Assembly: GCF_008064635.1 (NCBI RefSeq)
Contig: NZ_VRYZ01000005.1
Location: 310,001-374,000, forward strand
From: Parahaliea aestuarii
Lineage (GTDB): Bacteria; Pseudomonadota; Gammaproteobacteria; Pseudomonadales; Halieaceae
Direction of reading: 5' to 3'
Length of the DNA: 64,000 nucleotides
The notes under the pieces are model-generated. The model had not been told where the DNA came from. It saw only the letters and a program-made list of their open reading frames with translations, and did not search any database. Both the position numbers and the translations under genes were made by a program. Positions within the stretch are counted from its first letter, which is position 1, and every line of letters begins with the position of its first letter. Below, in pieces: positions 9,068 through 21,235 of the stretch.

Positions 9068-9817
9068 ATGAAGGTTCTTGTTGCTGTAAAGCGCGTCGTT
9101 GACTACAACGTCAAAGTCCGCGCCAAAGCCGATGGTAGCGATGTTGACCTTAACAACGTCAAGATGGCCATCAACCCGTTCTGTGAAATCGCCGTTGAAG
9201 AGGCCGTGCGCCTGAAGGAAGCCGGCGTTGCCTCTGAAGTGGTCGTGGTTTCCGTGGGCGAGAAGTCCTGTCAGGAGCAAATCCGCACCGCACTGGCACT
9301 GGGCGCCGACCGCGGCATCCAGGTGGAAACCGAAGGCGCCGTCGAGCCGCTGGTGGTGGCCAAACTGCTCAAGGGCGTGGTCGAGAAAGAACAGCCCCAA
9401 CTCGTTATCCTGGGCAAGCAGTCCATCGATGGCGACAACAACCAGACCGGCCAGATGCTGGGCGCGCTGGCCAACATGGCCCAGGGCACCTTCGCCTCCG
9501 AGGTCAAGGTCGACGGCGATGCCGTCAGTGTGACCCGCGAAGTGGATGGCGGCCTGCAGACAGTCAAGCTGAAGCTGCCCGCTATTGTCACCACCGACCT
9601 GCGCCTGAACGAACCCCGTTATGCCTCCCTGCCCAACATCATGAAGGCCAAGAAGAAGCAGCTCGATGTCTTCTCCCCGGCCGACCTGGGCGTGGAAGTG
9701 AAATCCCACCTCACCCAGCTCCGGGTTGAGCCGCCGGCAGAGCGCCAGGCCGGCATCAAGGTAGCGAGCGTGGACGAGCTGGTCGACAAACTGAAAAACG
9801 AGGCGAAAGTAATCTGA
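9068..9817 (+). CDS. etfB: Electron transfer flavoprotein, beta subunit
   Basis: ETF is a soluble FAD/AMP heterodimer that accepts electrons from acyl-CoA and related dehydrogenases. The 249-aa product begins [18 protein letters not shown] and contains the ETF-beta signature region ([14 protein letters not shown]) near residues 195-215. The ATG at 9068 follows a GGAG site at 5-nt spacing. The open frame extends upstream to 8954 but that part is not family-like. The stop overlaps the etfA start by one base (TGATG), indicating coupled translation. Confidence 0.97.
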   Translation: MKVLVAVKRVVDYNVKVRAKADGSDVDLNNVKMAINPFCEIAVEEAVRLKEAGVASEVVVVSVGEKSCQEQIRTALALGADRGIQVETEGAVEPLVVAKLLKGVVEKEQPQLVILGKQSIDGDNNQTGQMLGALANMAQGTFASEVKVDGDAVSVTREVDGGLQTVKLKLPAIVTTDLRLNEPRYASLPNIMKAKKKQLDVFSPADLGVEVKSHLTQLRVEPPAERQAGIKVASVDELVDKLKNEAKVI

Positions 9818-10746
9818 TGAGCACTCTGGTTATTGCAGAACACGACAATAGCACCCTCAACGGAGCGACCCTCAATGCGGTGACCGCAGCCCAGGCACTG
9901 GGTGCAGACATCGACATCCTCGTCGCCGGCGCCGATTGTGCCGCCGTGGGCGAGCAGGCCGCCGCTGTTGCCGGTGTCAACAAGGTACTGGTAGCGGACA
10001 ACGCCGCCTACGGCCACCAGCTGGCAGAGAACCTGGCCCTGCTGATCGCCGAGGTCGGCGCCGCGTACGACAACGTGGTTGCCCCCGCCACCACCAACGG
10101 CAAGAACACCATGCCCCGCGTTGCGGCGCTGCTGGACGTCGCCCAGATTTCCGACATCCTTTCTGTCGAATCCGCCGACACCTTCAAGCGCCCGATCTAC
10201 GCCGGCAACGTGATTGCCACTGTGCAGTCCGCCGATGCCAAGAAGGTGATCACTGTGCGCACCACAGCTTTCGACCCCGCTGCGCCCGAAGGCGGTTCCG
10301 CCAGCATTGAGGCCGTATCCTCTGCCCACGACGCCGGTATTTCCGAGTTCGTCGGTGAAGAGCTGGCCAAGTCCGACCGTCCGGAACTGACTGCCGCTTC
10401 TGTGGTTATTTCCGGTGGCCGTGGCATGCAGAACGGCGAAAACTTCAAGCTGCTGGACGGCATTGCCGACAAACTGGGTGCCGCCATCGGCGCTTCCCGA
10501 GCTGCAGTTGACGCGGGCTTTGTACCCAACGATATGCAGGTCGGCCAGACCGGCAAGATCGTCGCTCCGGATCTGTACATCGCGGTCGGTATTTCCGGCG
10601 CGATTCAGCACCTTGCCGGTATGAAGGACTCCAAGGTCATCGTGGCCATCAACAAGGACGAGGACGCCCCGATTTTCCAGGTGGCGGACTACGGCCTGGT
10701 GGCGGACCTGTTCGAGGCGCTGCCGGAGCTTGAAGGCAAGCTGTAA
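9817..10746 (+). CDS. etfA: Electron transfer flavoprotein, alpha subunit
   Basis: Alpha subunit of the ETF heterodimer, which supplies most of the FAD site. The 309-aa protein has the C-terminal FAD-binding signature: [11 protein letters not shown] near 204, [19 protein letters not shown] near 242-260, then [17 protein letters not shown]. It begins [11 protein letters not shown], typical for the family. It forms a two-gene operon with etfB, ended by a strong terminator. The expected electron donors include the acyl-CoA dehydrogenases at 61-63 kb. Confidence 0.97.
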   Translation: MSTLVIAEHDNSTLNGATLNAVTAAQALGADIDILVAGADCAAVGEQAAAVAGVNKVLVADNAAYGHQLAENLALLIAEVGAAYDNVVAPATTNGKNTMPRVAALLDVAQISDILSVESADTFKRPIYAGNVIATVQSADAKKVITVRTTAFDPAAPEGGSASIEAVSSAHDAGISEFVGEELAKSDRPELTAASVVISGGRGMQNGENFKLLDGIADKLGAAIGASRAAVDAGFVPNDMQVGQTGKIVAPDLYIAVGISGAIQHLAGMKDSKVIVAINKDEDAPIFQVADYGLVADLFEALPELEGKL

Positions 10747-10770
10747 GCCTTTCCTGCTATCGATCAGAAG

Positions 10771-10795
10771 AGCCGGCCTTTGTGCCGGCTTTTTT
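10771..10795 (+). terminator. Rho-independent terminator of etfBA
   Basis: Perfect 7-bp stem AGCCGGC / GCCGGCT with a 6-nt loop and a run of six T residues, starting 24 nt after the etfA stop. Confidence 0.9.
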
Positions 10796-10836
10796 GTTAT
10801 TGAAGGAACGGAATTGCATAGTTACTGATGCAGTGG

Positions 10837-10974
10837 CGTCTTACGGCTGGAATAGCCCTTCCGCGAACCGCCAAAAAGCGGACATCCATGTCAGGCTCGA
10901 CGTGCCGAATGCGGCCCAACCCATCCATGGGCGCCGACGTTCGCTGCAGGGCTATCCCAACCGTAAGCCTTCGA
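10837..10974 (+). repeat. Intergenic palindromic repeat, copy A2
   Basis: Arms at 10840-10859 and 10948-10967 match at 18 of 20 positions as inverted repeats, from CTTACGG to CCGTAAG. It is almost identical to A1 across the core. It lies after the etfBA terminator, so it is not that terminator. Its right boundary AAGCCTTCGA is mirrored at the start of copy B2. Confidence 0.87.
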
Positions 10975-11056
10975 TTCAAACACCTGAGACTTACTCCAGT
11001 TGATGAGGTATTTCGTTATGCCGCTTGATTCGGCGGGTAAAGCGCAATTCTTTGAG

Positions 11057-11201
11057 TAGAAGGCTTGTGATTCCGGTAACCCTGGAGCAAATGTAGGCGC
11101 ACATGGATGTGCGCCTACAAGCCTGACACGGACGTCCGCTTTTTGGCGGTTTGCGCAAGGGTTACCGGAATTGCGAGCCGCCACACAAACCGAGTACGAA
11201 G
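11057..11201 (-). repeat. Intergenic palindromic repeat, copy B2 (opposite orientation)
   Basis: Perfect 14-bp arms (11070-11083 and 11158-11171) enclose an inner perfect 12-bp hairpin TGTAGGCGCACA / TGTGCGCCTACA (11092-11103, 11108-11119). Three arm positions differ from B1, each with a matching change on the other arm. It pairs with A2 across an 82-bp spacer (10975-11056). The rest of the gap, to 11273, holds nothing I recognise. Confidence 0.88.
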
Positions 11202-11273
11202 TGCCTAAAATCTATTCATGGAGGTTTCCACAAGCGTTTTCAGGATCAAGCTAAATATACAAATCAACTGAAT

Positions 11274-12452
11274 TCAATCCCGCCGCAGTCGATCCGAAAT
11301 TGCAATCGGTGTCGGATAGTTCAGCACCACAATATACGACGACGCCAACAGTGTGATGATTGTCGTCGCCTGAATAAGCAGCGACGCACTCTGTCCAATC
11401 AGACCGTTGGCAATCGCCACATAGGCAATCAACAGCGAAAACTCACTCGCCTGCCCCAGGCGGAAACCCAGGTCCCAGGCCAGTACCCGCTTCTCGCTCA
11501 TCCCCTTCAGCAGATAGCGATACACCACCGGCTTCACACCGAGCACCAGTACCGACAGCAGCAGGGCGGGCAGCAGCACAGTGCTGAGCAGCGCCAGCTC
11601 AAAGCGCGCGCCCACCGAGAAGAAAAACAGGATCAGGAAAAAATCCCGCAGCGGCTTCAGGTTCACCGCGATGTACTGGGAGATAGGGCTGGTGGCGATA
11701 GTGATACCGGCGAGAAAGGCGCCGATTTCCGCAGACAGGCCGGCCAGTTCCGCTACCTCCGCCACGCCCAGACACCAGCCCAGGGCAACCAGGAAAATGT
11801 ACTCGTGAAAGCGGTCGAAGCGGGTGATCAACGGTAGCAATACGTAGCGCACGGCCAGCCAGGCACCCGCTCCCAGCAGGGGCAGTGCAAGAAAGGGAAA
11901 GGCGATCTCCCACAGCATGGTGTCTTCCGCCTTATTGCCCCCGGCGGCGCCCAGCAGCACCAGCACCATAATCGCCAGCAGGTCCTGCAGCAGCAGCAGG
12001 CCGATCATCAGTTCGCCGATATGGCGGTGATGGAGGATGGTGGTGGGCAGCAATTTGATGCCGATGATAGTGGAGGAGAACATCATCGCCGCGCCGATTA
12101 CCAGGGATTCCAGTGCGGAAAACCCGAACAGTCGTGCCACGGCAAAGCCCATGAGCGCAAAGATGGCGGAGCTGGCCAGGCCAACCACCGTCGATTTGCG
12201 CAACGTAGCCAGCAGCGCCCTGGGCTGCATGTCCAGCCCGAGCAGAAACAGCAGGAAGATAATGCCGACGTGGCCGATGTCGGACAGCAATTTTAGATCG
12301 GTTACCAGCGAGGCACCATAGGGGCCGATGGCGGCGCCGAGGGCGATGTAGGCGATGATCAGGGGCTGGCGGGTGTAGAGGGCGACCGAGGCGAAGATGG
12401 CCGCGCCGGTGAAGATCAGGAAGAAGGAAAAGGTAATGCTGCCGCCGTCCAT
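11274..12452 (-). CDS. CPA2-family cation:proton antiporter without a nucleotide-binding domain
   Basis: A 392-aa integral membrane protein of the Na+/H+ exchanger (CPA2, Kef-like) fold, with about 11-12 hydrophobic segments. It shows the family features ALGAAIGPYG near residue 40, FLLFLLGLDMQ near 70, MFSSTIIGIKLLP near 125 and LLLLQDLLAIMVL near 150, where the Asp is the usual ion-binding residue. It ends after the transport domain and lacks the TrkA-N domain found in KefB/KefC and in the second antiporter of this window. Ion specificity (K+ or Na+) cannot be read. It is the only gene of its unit. Confidence 0.85.
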   Translation of the reverse strand: MDGGSITFSFFLIFTGAAIFASVALYTRQPLIIAYIALGAAIGPYGASLVTDLKLLSDIGHVGIIFLLFLLGLDMQPRALLATLRKSTVVGLASSAIFALMGFAVARLFGFSALESLVIGAAMMFSSTIIGIKLLPTTILHHRHIGELMIGLLLLQDLLAIMVLVLLGAAGGNKAEDTMLWEIAFPFLALPLLGAGAWLAVRYVLLPLITRFDRFHEYIFLVALGWCLGVAEVAELAGLSAEIGAFLAGITIATSPISQYIAVNLKPLRDFFLILFFFSVGARFELALLSTVLLPALLLSVLVLGVKPVVYRYLLKGMSEKRVLAWDLGFRLGQASEFSLLIAYVAIANGLIGQSASLLIQATTIITLLASSYIVVLNYPTPIAISDRLRRD

Positions 12453-12543
12453 AGTGCACTAACCACTGTGAGTCCGTTCACAGTGTACTGGAGGGGAGGG
12501 GGCCGGGGACAGGAACGCCCCGGCAATTATTGCGGTTTGCCGA

Positions 12544-13014
12544 TCAGGCGCGACGGCGAAACAGCGGCAGGGGCTGGTCGACCGCCGCCTGATAGTGTTC
12601 GCTGAAATCGCCGAGGCTGGCGACGGCCTCTTCCAGTTCCCTGTCGTCGTTCATCTGGAAGGCGTTGAAGCCCACCCGACTCAGGTAGTGCAACTGATCG
12701 CGGATAAAACCGCCAACCGCCCGCAGTTCCCCGGTATAGCCGCGCTGGCGCAGTTCCCGGGCATAGGAAAAGCCGCGGCCGTCGGTAAATACCGGGAAGC
12801 TGATGGCGATCAGTTCGATGTCCGCAAGGTGGGGCAGTAGCGTCTCTACGCCGTCGCCCGGCTCGAGTTGCACGGCGCTGCCAGCCTTGTCATCCAGTGC
12901 CTGCCACTGACTGAGTGTGGCAATCACGCCCGGAGCGGCGTTGTCGGCCTCGGTGTCCACCGCCTGCCAGCGCTCATCGTTGACGACTTCGCCGTTCTTA
13001 ATCAGCTTTGGCAT
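12544..13014 (-). CDS. DUF934 family protein, partner of the sulfite reductase
   Basis: A 156-aa protein of the DUF934 family, typically encoded next to CysI-type reductases and assumed to help assimilatory sulfite or nitrite reduction; its biochemical role is unknown to me. Conserved pieces are ISFPVFTDGRGFSYAREL near residue 80 and LRAVGGFIRDQL near 105. The ATG at 13014 starts MPKLIKNGEVV and lies inside the reductase gene (17-nt overlap), so translation is probably coupled. A longer reading to 13080 adds unrelated residues and was rejected. Confidence 0.85.
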   Translation of the reverse strand: MPKLIKNGEVVNDERWQAVDTEADNAAPGVIATLSQWQALDDKAGSAVQLEPGDGVETLLPHLADIELIAISFPVFTDGRGFSYARELRQRGYTGELRAVGGFIRDQLHYLSRVGFNAFQMNDDRELEEAVASLGDFSEHYQAAVDQPLPLFRRRA

Positions 13015-14662
13015 AGACGCGCTCCTTGAAGGGGTCGATACCCACGCGACGGTAGGTGTCGAGGAAGGTTTCCTCCTCACCGCGCAGATCCACGTAGGTG
13101 TTGATAATTTTTTCCATTACCTCTGGCATGTCCTCCTGCTTGAAGGAGGGGCCGAGAATTTTGCCGAGGGAGGCGTCCTTGGCCTGGCTGCCGCCGAGGG
13201 AAACCTGGTAGAACTCCTCGCCTTTCTTGTCGACGCCGAGAATGCCGATATGGCCGATGTGGTGGTGGCCGCAGGCGTTCATACAGCCGCTGATATTGAG
13301 CTCCAGCGGGCCGAGATCGTAGACATAGTCGAGGTCGTCGAAACGGGCCTGGATCGCCTCCGCCACCGGTATGGACTTGGCATTGGCCAGGGAGCAGTAA
13401 TCCCCGCCCGGGCAGCAGATCATGTCGGTCAGGTAGCCAATGTTGGGGGTCGCCAGGCCGGCGGACTGGAGACGCTGCCACAGGGCGTAGAGGTCCTGCT
13501 GGCGCACATCCGCCAGTACCATGTTCTGCTGGTGGGTGGTGCGAATCTCACCAAAACTGAACTGGTCCGCCAGCTCGGCCAGCAGTTCCAGTTGCCGGTC
13601 GGTGATGTCGCCGGGGGCGTGACCGGTCATCTTCAGGGAAATGGTTACCGCCTGGTAACCGGGTACCCGGTGGCTCACGGTGTTGCGCTTGACCCAGTTA
13701 CCGAAAATCGGGTCCGCAGCGGCCTGCCCGGCAAGCGCCGCCGCAGCGGCGGCCTCGTCAAACTGTTCGTAGTCCGGGTCGGTAAAGAAGGAGCTGGCGC
13801 GACTGATCTCCTCTTCGGTCAGGGTGCTGGGGCCGTCCTTGATCGGAGCCCACTCTTTGGCCACGGCTTCGCGGAAGGCTTCAATGCCCATGGCCTTGAC
13901 CAGGATCTTGATGCGCGCCTTGAATTTGTTGTCGCGACGGCCGTGCTGGTTGTACACGCGCAGGATGGCTTCGAGGAAGGTCAGCAGGTGCTTTTTCTCG
14001 ATCCACTCGCTCACCACGGAGCCAATCACCGGGGTGCGCCCGAGGCCGCCGCCGGCCAGTACTTTGAAGCCAACTTCTCCATCCGCATTGGCTACCAGTT
14101 CCAGGCCGATATCGTGGGCGTGGATCGCCGCGCGATCCTGCTCGGTGGCGCAGACGGCGATCTTGAACTTGCGCGGCAGGAAGGCGAATTCGGGGTGGAA
14201 GGTGCTCCACTGGCGGATGATCTCGCACCAGGGCCGCGGGTCTTCCAGCTCGTCCCGGGCAACACCGGCGAACTGGTCGGTGGTGGTGTTGCGGATACAG
14301 TTGCCGCTGGTTTGCACGGCGTGCATCTGCACTTCCGCGAGCTCCGCCAGGATGTCCGGCACCTCTTCCAGCAGAGGCCAGTTGAGCTGGATATTCTGGC
14401 GTGTGCTGACGTGGGCGTAGCCCTTGTCGTAGTGGCGGGTAATGTGGGCGAGCTTGCGCAGCTGCCGGGAGTTCAGCAGGCCATAGGGCACCGCGATGCG
14501 CATCATCGGCGCCAGGCGCTGAATGTAGAGGCCATTCTGCAGGCGCAGCGGCAGGAACTGCTCGTCGCTGATCTTGCCGTCGAGATAGCGCCGGGTCTGA
14601 TCCCGGAACTGGGCCACTCGCTCATCGATGATGCGCTGGTCGTATTGGTCGTAAACGTACAT
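12998..14662 (-). CDS. cysI: Nitrite/sulfite reductase hemoprotein (CysI-like)
   Basis: Siroheme/4Fe-4S reductase that makes sulfide from sulfite (or ammonia from nitrite) by six-electron reduction. The 554-aa product contains two ferredoxin-like half domains (NGLYIQRLAPMMRIAVPYG; EIRTTHQQNMVLADV) and the cluster/siroheme cysteines in CCPGGDYCSLA and NISGCMNACGHHHIGHIG. The ATG at 14662 (MYVYDQYDQRI) has AGGA 8 nt upstream; Pseudomonas CysI starts alike. An extended reading to 14710 is disregarded. It is coupled to the downstream DUF934 gene. Sulfite is favoured because of the DUF934 and metH context. Confidence 0.92.
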   Translation of the reverse strand: MYVYDQYDQRIIDERVAQFRDQTRRYLDGKISDEQFLPLRLQNGLYIQRLAPMMRIAVPYGLLNSRQLRKLAHITRHYDKGYAHVSTRQNIQLNWPLLEEVPDILAELAEVQMHAVQTSGNCIRNTTTDQFAGVARDELEDPRPWCEIIRQWSTFHPEFAFLPRKFKIAVCATEQDRAAIHAHDIGLELVANADGEVGFKVLAGGGLGRTPVIGSVVSEWIEKKHLLTFLEAILRVYNQHGRRDNKFKARIKILVKAMGIEAFREAVAKEWAPIKDGPSTLTEEEISRASSFFTDPDYEQFDEAAAAAALAGQAAADPIFGNWVKRNTVSHRVPGYQAVTISLKMTGHAPGDITDRQLELLAELADQFSFGEIRTTHQQNMVLADVRQQDLYALWQRLQSAGLATPNIGYLTDMICCPGGDYCSLANAKSIPVAEAIQARFDDLDYVYDLGPLELNISGCMNACGHHHIGHIGILGVDKKGEEFYQVSLGGSQAKDASLGKILGPSFKQEDMPEVMEKIINTYVDLRGEEETFLDTYRRVGIDPFKERVYAKAD

Positions 14663-14819
14663 CGGGTGGATCCTGTCACCGCTGGCTGATTCGCGTAGGG
14701 GCGCTACCATACCAGAAAAGGTTGTGGGTTAAATATGCCTTCTTTTCATAAGGTTAGAACTCCCACTGGGAGTCCCGCAGGCCTTTCCGGGGTGGCCTTC
14801 CCAAGCGCCGGGGCGCTGC

Positions 14820-14825
14820 TATAAT
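14820..14825 (+). promoter_or_regulatory. -10 element ahead of the 37-aa ORF
   Basis: A consensus TATAAT lies 42 bp before the start of the small ORF, within a GC-rich divergent gap (14663-14867). No convincing -35 is present at 16-18 bp. The same gap holds a 6-bp hairpin ACTCCC / GGGAGT (14759-14773) that could be a regulatory site for the reductase gene. Confidence 0.4.
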
Positions 14826-14867
14826 GCCGGCGCAACTGTTTTCACTGACAATCAATAAGGAGTCCCA

Positions 14868-14981
14868 ATGTCAGGCCAATCCCAACACACCGATGGTGGT
14901 GCCGACGCTATCGCGGCCACTGCCATCATCACTATCGTTGTCTTCAGCCTCTATCTGTGGCTCTCCGGCATGCCCCACTAG
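14868..14981 (+). CDS. Small single-pass membrane protein, 37 aa
   Basis: Too short for usual ORF calling. The ATG at 14868 has an excellent AAGGAG site at 6-nt spacing and a consensus TATAAT upstream. The product starts MSGQSQHTDGGADAIA, continues with a hydrophobic stretch of about 18 residues (ATAIITIVVFSLYLWLSG) and ends MPH. A short polar N-terminus plus one membrane segment suggests an inner-membrane peptide, perhaps accessory to a larger complex. It lies between the reductase gene and the convergent DUF2970 gene. No function is assigned. Confidence 0.7.
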   Translation: MSGQSQHTDGGADAIAATAIITIVVFSLYLWLSGMPH

Positions 14982-15004
14982 GGCTTGGCCCGCAGCGCCG
15001 TTCG

Positions 15005-15235
15005 CTAGTGACCGGCGCTTTTCAATACCAGCTTCACCACGGCGAAAACAGTACCCATAAACAGCAGGGTGAAGATAATCCCTGCGGCGATGAAAACGCC
15101 GAAACGTCCCTGTTTGAAGTCCCGCTCGCGGTTGCGGCTGCTCTGAACCCCGAAGCCGGCGGCAAACACTGAGGCCACTACCTGCCAGGGACTGAGCTTT
15201 TCCTTTTCGTCCTTTGGTGGTTCCCTATCACTCAT
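15005..15235 (-). CDS. DUF2970 family small membrane protein
   Basis: A 76-aa protein with a charged N-terminus (MSDREPPKDEKEK), the family motif SPWQVVASVFAAGFGVQS, a basic linker (NRERDFKQGR) and a C-terminal membrane segment (FIAAGIIFTLLFMGTVFAVV). This matches DUF2970, a proteobacterial family of unknown role. It starts 16 nt after the metH stop on the same strand and is probably co-transcribed. Its stop lies 23 nt from that of the convergent 37-aa ORF. Confidence 0.85.
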   Translation of the reverse strand: MSDREPPKDEKEKLSPWQVVASVFAAGFGVQSSRNRERDFKQGRFGVFIAAGIIFTLLFMGTVFAVVKLVLKSAGH

Positions 15236-15251
15236 TGCGGCAATCTCATGC

Positions 15252-18938
<3,687 letters not shown>

Positions 18939-19145
18939 GATACTGTCCTGCGCTTCAAAGGTAGTGATTGACGTCGCCGGAGGCCGCTGGCTCCGCCGAA
19001 GAGGGCGCGTATTCTAGCAGAACAGGAACCACAAGGGCGTTCAAATTCAAAGACTTCTCGTAGATAGCTAGAGAGTGCGCTAGAATACCTGACCGTTTTA
19101 CTCGGAAACTCGCGATTCACCCGGAACACGGACATCGAACACATT
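18939..19145. promoter_or_regulatory. Divergent metH / nfuA promoter region
   Basis: TAGAAT occurs on the plus strand (19081-19086), facing nfuA, and on the minus strand (complement of 19011-19016), facing metH. Each is one mismatch from the -10 consensus, but no good -35 accompanies either. No riboswitch or clear operator was seen. Confidence 0.4.
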
Positions 19146-19721
19146 ATGGTTACCATCACCGAATCGGCCCAGGACTACCTCGCTGAACTTCTTGCCAAGC
19201 AGGACGACGCTCTCGGCGTCCGGGTTTTCATCAATCAGCCCGGCACCCCCCGCGCCGAAACCTGCATCGCATATGCCCGCGACGGGGATCTGCAGGAGGG
19301 CGACGAAGAGCGCGCCTACGAGAAATTCAATGCCTGGTTCGACGGCCGCAGTCTCCCTTACCTGGAAGACGCGCTGGTAGACTATTCGAAGGATCGCATG
19401 GGCGGCCAGCTGACGATCAAGGCGCCCAATGCGAAGTTGCCGCGGGTGGACGAGAACAGCCCGCTGGAAGACCGCATCAATTATGTGCTCTACAACGAGG
19501 TGAACCCGGCGCTGGCGTCCCACGGCGGTGAGGTGAGCCTGGTGGAGGTCACTGAGGACAAGTATGCGATTCTGCGTTTTGGCGGTGGCTGCCAGGGCTG
19601 CGGGATGGTGGACCAGACGCTGAAAGGCGGTGTGGAGAAGACGCTGCTGGAACAGCTGCCGATGCTGGCGGGCGTGCGGGATATGACCGACCATTCTGAC
19701 AAGTCGAACGCCTATTACTGA
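19146..19721 (+). CDS. nfuA: Fe-S cluster biogenesis protein NfuA
   Basis: A scaffold/carrier that delivers 4Fe-4S clusters to target enzymes, especially under oxidative stress or iron limitation. The 191-aa protein has a degenerate A-type N-terminal domain ([15 protein letters not shown]), lacking the cluster cysteines, followed by a Nfu domain with CQGC at Cys149/Cys152, the same positions as in E. coli. Possible clients here include the sulfite reductase and ETF-QO. The ATG at 19146 gives standard length. A terminator-like hairpin and repeat copy B3 follow. Confidence 0.96.
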   Translation: MVTITESAQDYLAELLAKQDDALGVRVFINQPGTPRAETCIAYARDGDLQEGDEERAYEKFNAWFDGRSLPYLEDALVDYSKDRMGGQLTIKAPNAKLPRVDENSPLEDRINYVLYNEVNPALASHGGEVSLVEVTEDKYAILRFGGGCQGCGMVDQTLKGGVEKTLLEQLPMLAGVRDMTDHSDKSNAYY

Positions 19722-19737
19722 TTAGGCAGCGATTGAA

Positions 19738-19768
19738 TCAAAGGGCTGGATTTTGCTGGCCTTTTTTG
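19738..19768 (+). terminator. Probable terminator of nfuA
   Basis: Imperfect stem AAAGGGCTG / CTGGCCTTT around a short loop with a run of six T residues, 17 nt after the nfuA stop. The stem has mismatches, so it is less certain than the hupB and etfA terminators. Confidence 0.6.
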
Positions 19769-19800
19769 TTTCGATGGATCGAGTTCTATTCTGGTTGGGT

Positions 19801-19923
19801 GGCGGCCCGTAACTCCGATAGCCTCTCAGCAAATGTAGGCGCACAGGACGTGCGCCTACAAGCCCGACATGGACGTCTGCTTTTTGGCGGTTCGCGGAAG
19901 GGTTACCGGTGTTGCGAGCCGCC
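19801..19923 (-). repeat. Intergenic palindromic repeat, copy B3 (solitary)
   Basis: It carries the same inner hairpin as B1, TGTAGGCGCAC / GTGCGCCTACA (19834-19860), and the core GACATGGACGT then CTTTTTGGCGGTT. Outer arms from GGCGGC (19801) to GCCGCC (19918-19923) pair imperfectly, with several G-T wobbles. No A-type partner is present. It lies between convergent nfuA and the DAHP synthase gene; the rest of the 273-bp gap shows nothing recognisable. Confidence 0.83.
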
Positions 19924-19994
19924 ATCAAAATCGATTTATGGCAAATAAGACCTGCTGTGGTCGCTCTACCAGGTAAAGAAGCACTCTTCGACAG

Positions 19995-21071
19995 TCATTG
20001 CGAGTTACGCCCCGGCAACACATCCTTCAATTTTGCCCGCATATCCCGCAGCGTTTTCGCCGTCGTATCCCAATCGATACAGCCGTCCGTCACCGAAACA
20101 CCGTACTCCAGATCCGCAAGATTCTCCGGAATCGACTGATTGCCCGCCTTCAGATTGCTCTCGATCATCAGGCCGACAATCGAGCGGTTGCCCTCCAGAA
20201 TCTGGTGAGTCACATCTTCCACCACCAGCGGCTGCAACTCCGGCTGCTTGTTCGAATTGGCGTGCGAGCAGTCCACCATAATATTCTGTGGCACCTTCGC
20301 CTTCGCCAGCGCATCCTCGCACAGCTTCACATGCACCGAATCGTAGTTCGGCCCGGCGCTGCCGCCGCGCAGCACCACATGGCCGTAGCGGTTGCCCTTG
20401 GTGGTGTAAACCGATACCTGCCCCTCGTGGTTAATGCCCAGAAAGCGGTGCGGCTTGGCCACGGAATTGAGGGCATTGGTGGCCACGGTCAGGCCGCCGT
20501 CAGTGCCGTTCTTGAAGCCGACGGCGCAGGACAGGCCACTGGCCATCTCGCGGTGAGTCTGGGATTCGGTAGTGCGCGCACCGATGGCCGACCAGCTGAT
20601 CAGGTCCTGCAGGTACTGGGGTGAAATCGGGTCCAGCGCCTCGGTGGAGGTAGGCAGGCCGAGTTCGAGGATATCCAGCAACAGCCGGCGGCCGATGTGC
20701 AGGCCTTCCTCGATCTTGAAGGAATCGTCGAGGTGGGGGTCGTTGATCAGGCCTTTCCAGCCCACGGTAGTGCGGGGCTTTTCAAAGTACACGCGCATGA
20801 CGATGTACAGCGTATCGGAGACTTCGTCGGCGAGCTCCCGCAGGCGTTTGGCGTAGTCGATGGCGGCGGCGGTGTCGTGAATGGAACAGGGGCCGACCAC
20901 CACGAACAGGCGCGGGTCCTTGCGATCGAGGATGTCCCAGATGGTCTGCCGGCTGCCGGTGACCATCCGCTGGGCCGCTTCGCTCAGGGGCAGGGCGCTT
21001 TTCAGCTGCTCCGGGGTGATCAGCACATCCTGTGAGGCGACATTGATATTGTGTACGGCTGTGTTGCTCAT
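19995..21071 (-). CDS. 3-deoxy-7-phosphoheptulonate synthase (DAHP synthase, AroF/G/H type)
   Basis: Condenses phosphoenolpyruvate and erythrose 4-phosphate, the first step of the shikimate pathway. The 358-aa protein is a class I, AroFGH-type enzyme: VVGPCSIHD near residue 60, MRVYFEKPRTTVGWKG near 95-110, DCSHANSNKQ near 268 and the metal-binding acidic C-terminal part (DGCIDW). The N-terminal extension is that of feedback-regulated forms, but which amino acid inhibits it cannot be told from sequence alone. It is transcribed alone, divergent from the AddB-like gene. Confidence 0.93.
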   Translation of the reverse strand: MSNTAVHNINVASQDVLITPEQLKSALPLSEAAQRMVTGSRQTIWDILDRKDPRLFVVVGPCSIHDTAAAIDYAKRLRELADEVSDTLYIVMRVYFEKPRTTVGWKGLINDPHLDDSFKIEEGLHIGRRLLLDILELGLPTSTEALDPISPQYLQDLISWSAIGARTTESQTHREMASGLSCAVGFKNGTDGGLTVATNALNSVAKPHRFLGINHEGQVSVYTTKGNRYGHVVLRGGSAGPNYDSVHVKLCEDALAKAKVPQNIMVDCSHANSNKQPELQPLVVEDVTHQILEGNRSIVGLMIESNLKAGNQSIPENLADLEYGVSVTDGCIDWDTTAKTLRDMRAKLKDVLPGRNSQ

Positions 21072-21235
21072 TACTGCTTACCTGCTAGAGTATTTGCCTC
21101 TCGCGCCGGCCCATGGCTTGCAGTTGTGTGGTAACAGGTATGCCATTCGCCCGCAGGAGGGCGCGACATTCTATAGCAGCCCGCGGCCTTTGGGTAGAAC
21201 GGCCCCGGGACGTGCAGGATCAAGGAGGACGCCCT

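Noticed and set aside
12917-14689. 590-aa plus-strand frame opposite the sulfite reductase gene.
   Set aside because: Shadow of strong codon bias in the real gene, whose motifs are unambiguous.
18939-19145. Possible cobalamin riboswitch before metH.
   Set aside because: The 207-bp gap is shared with nfuA and lacks a B12-box or the expected helices.
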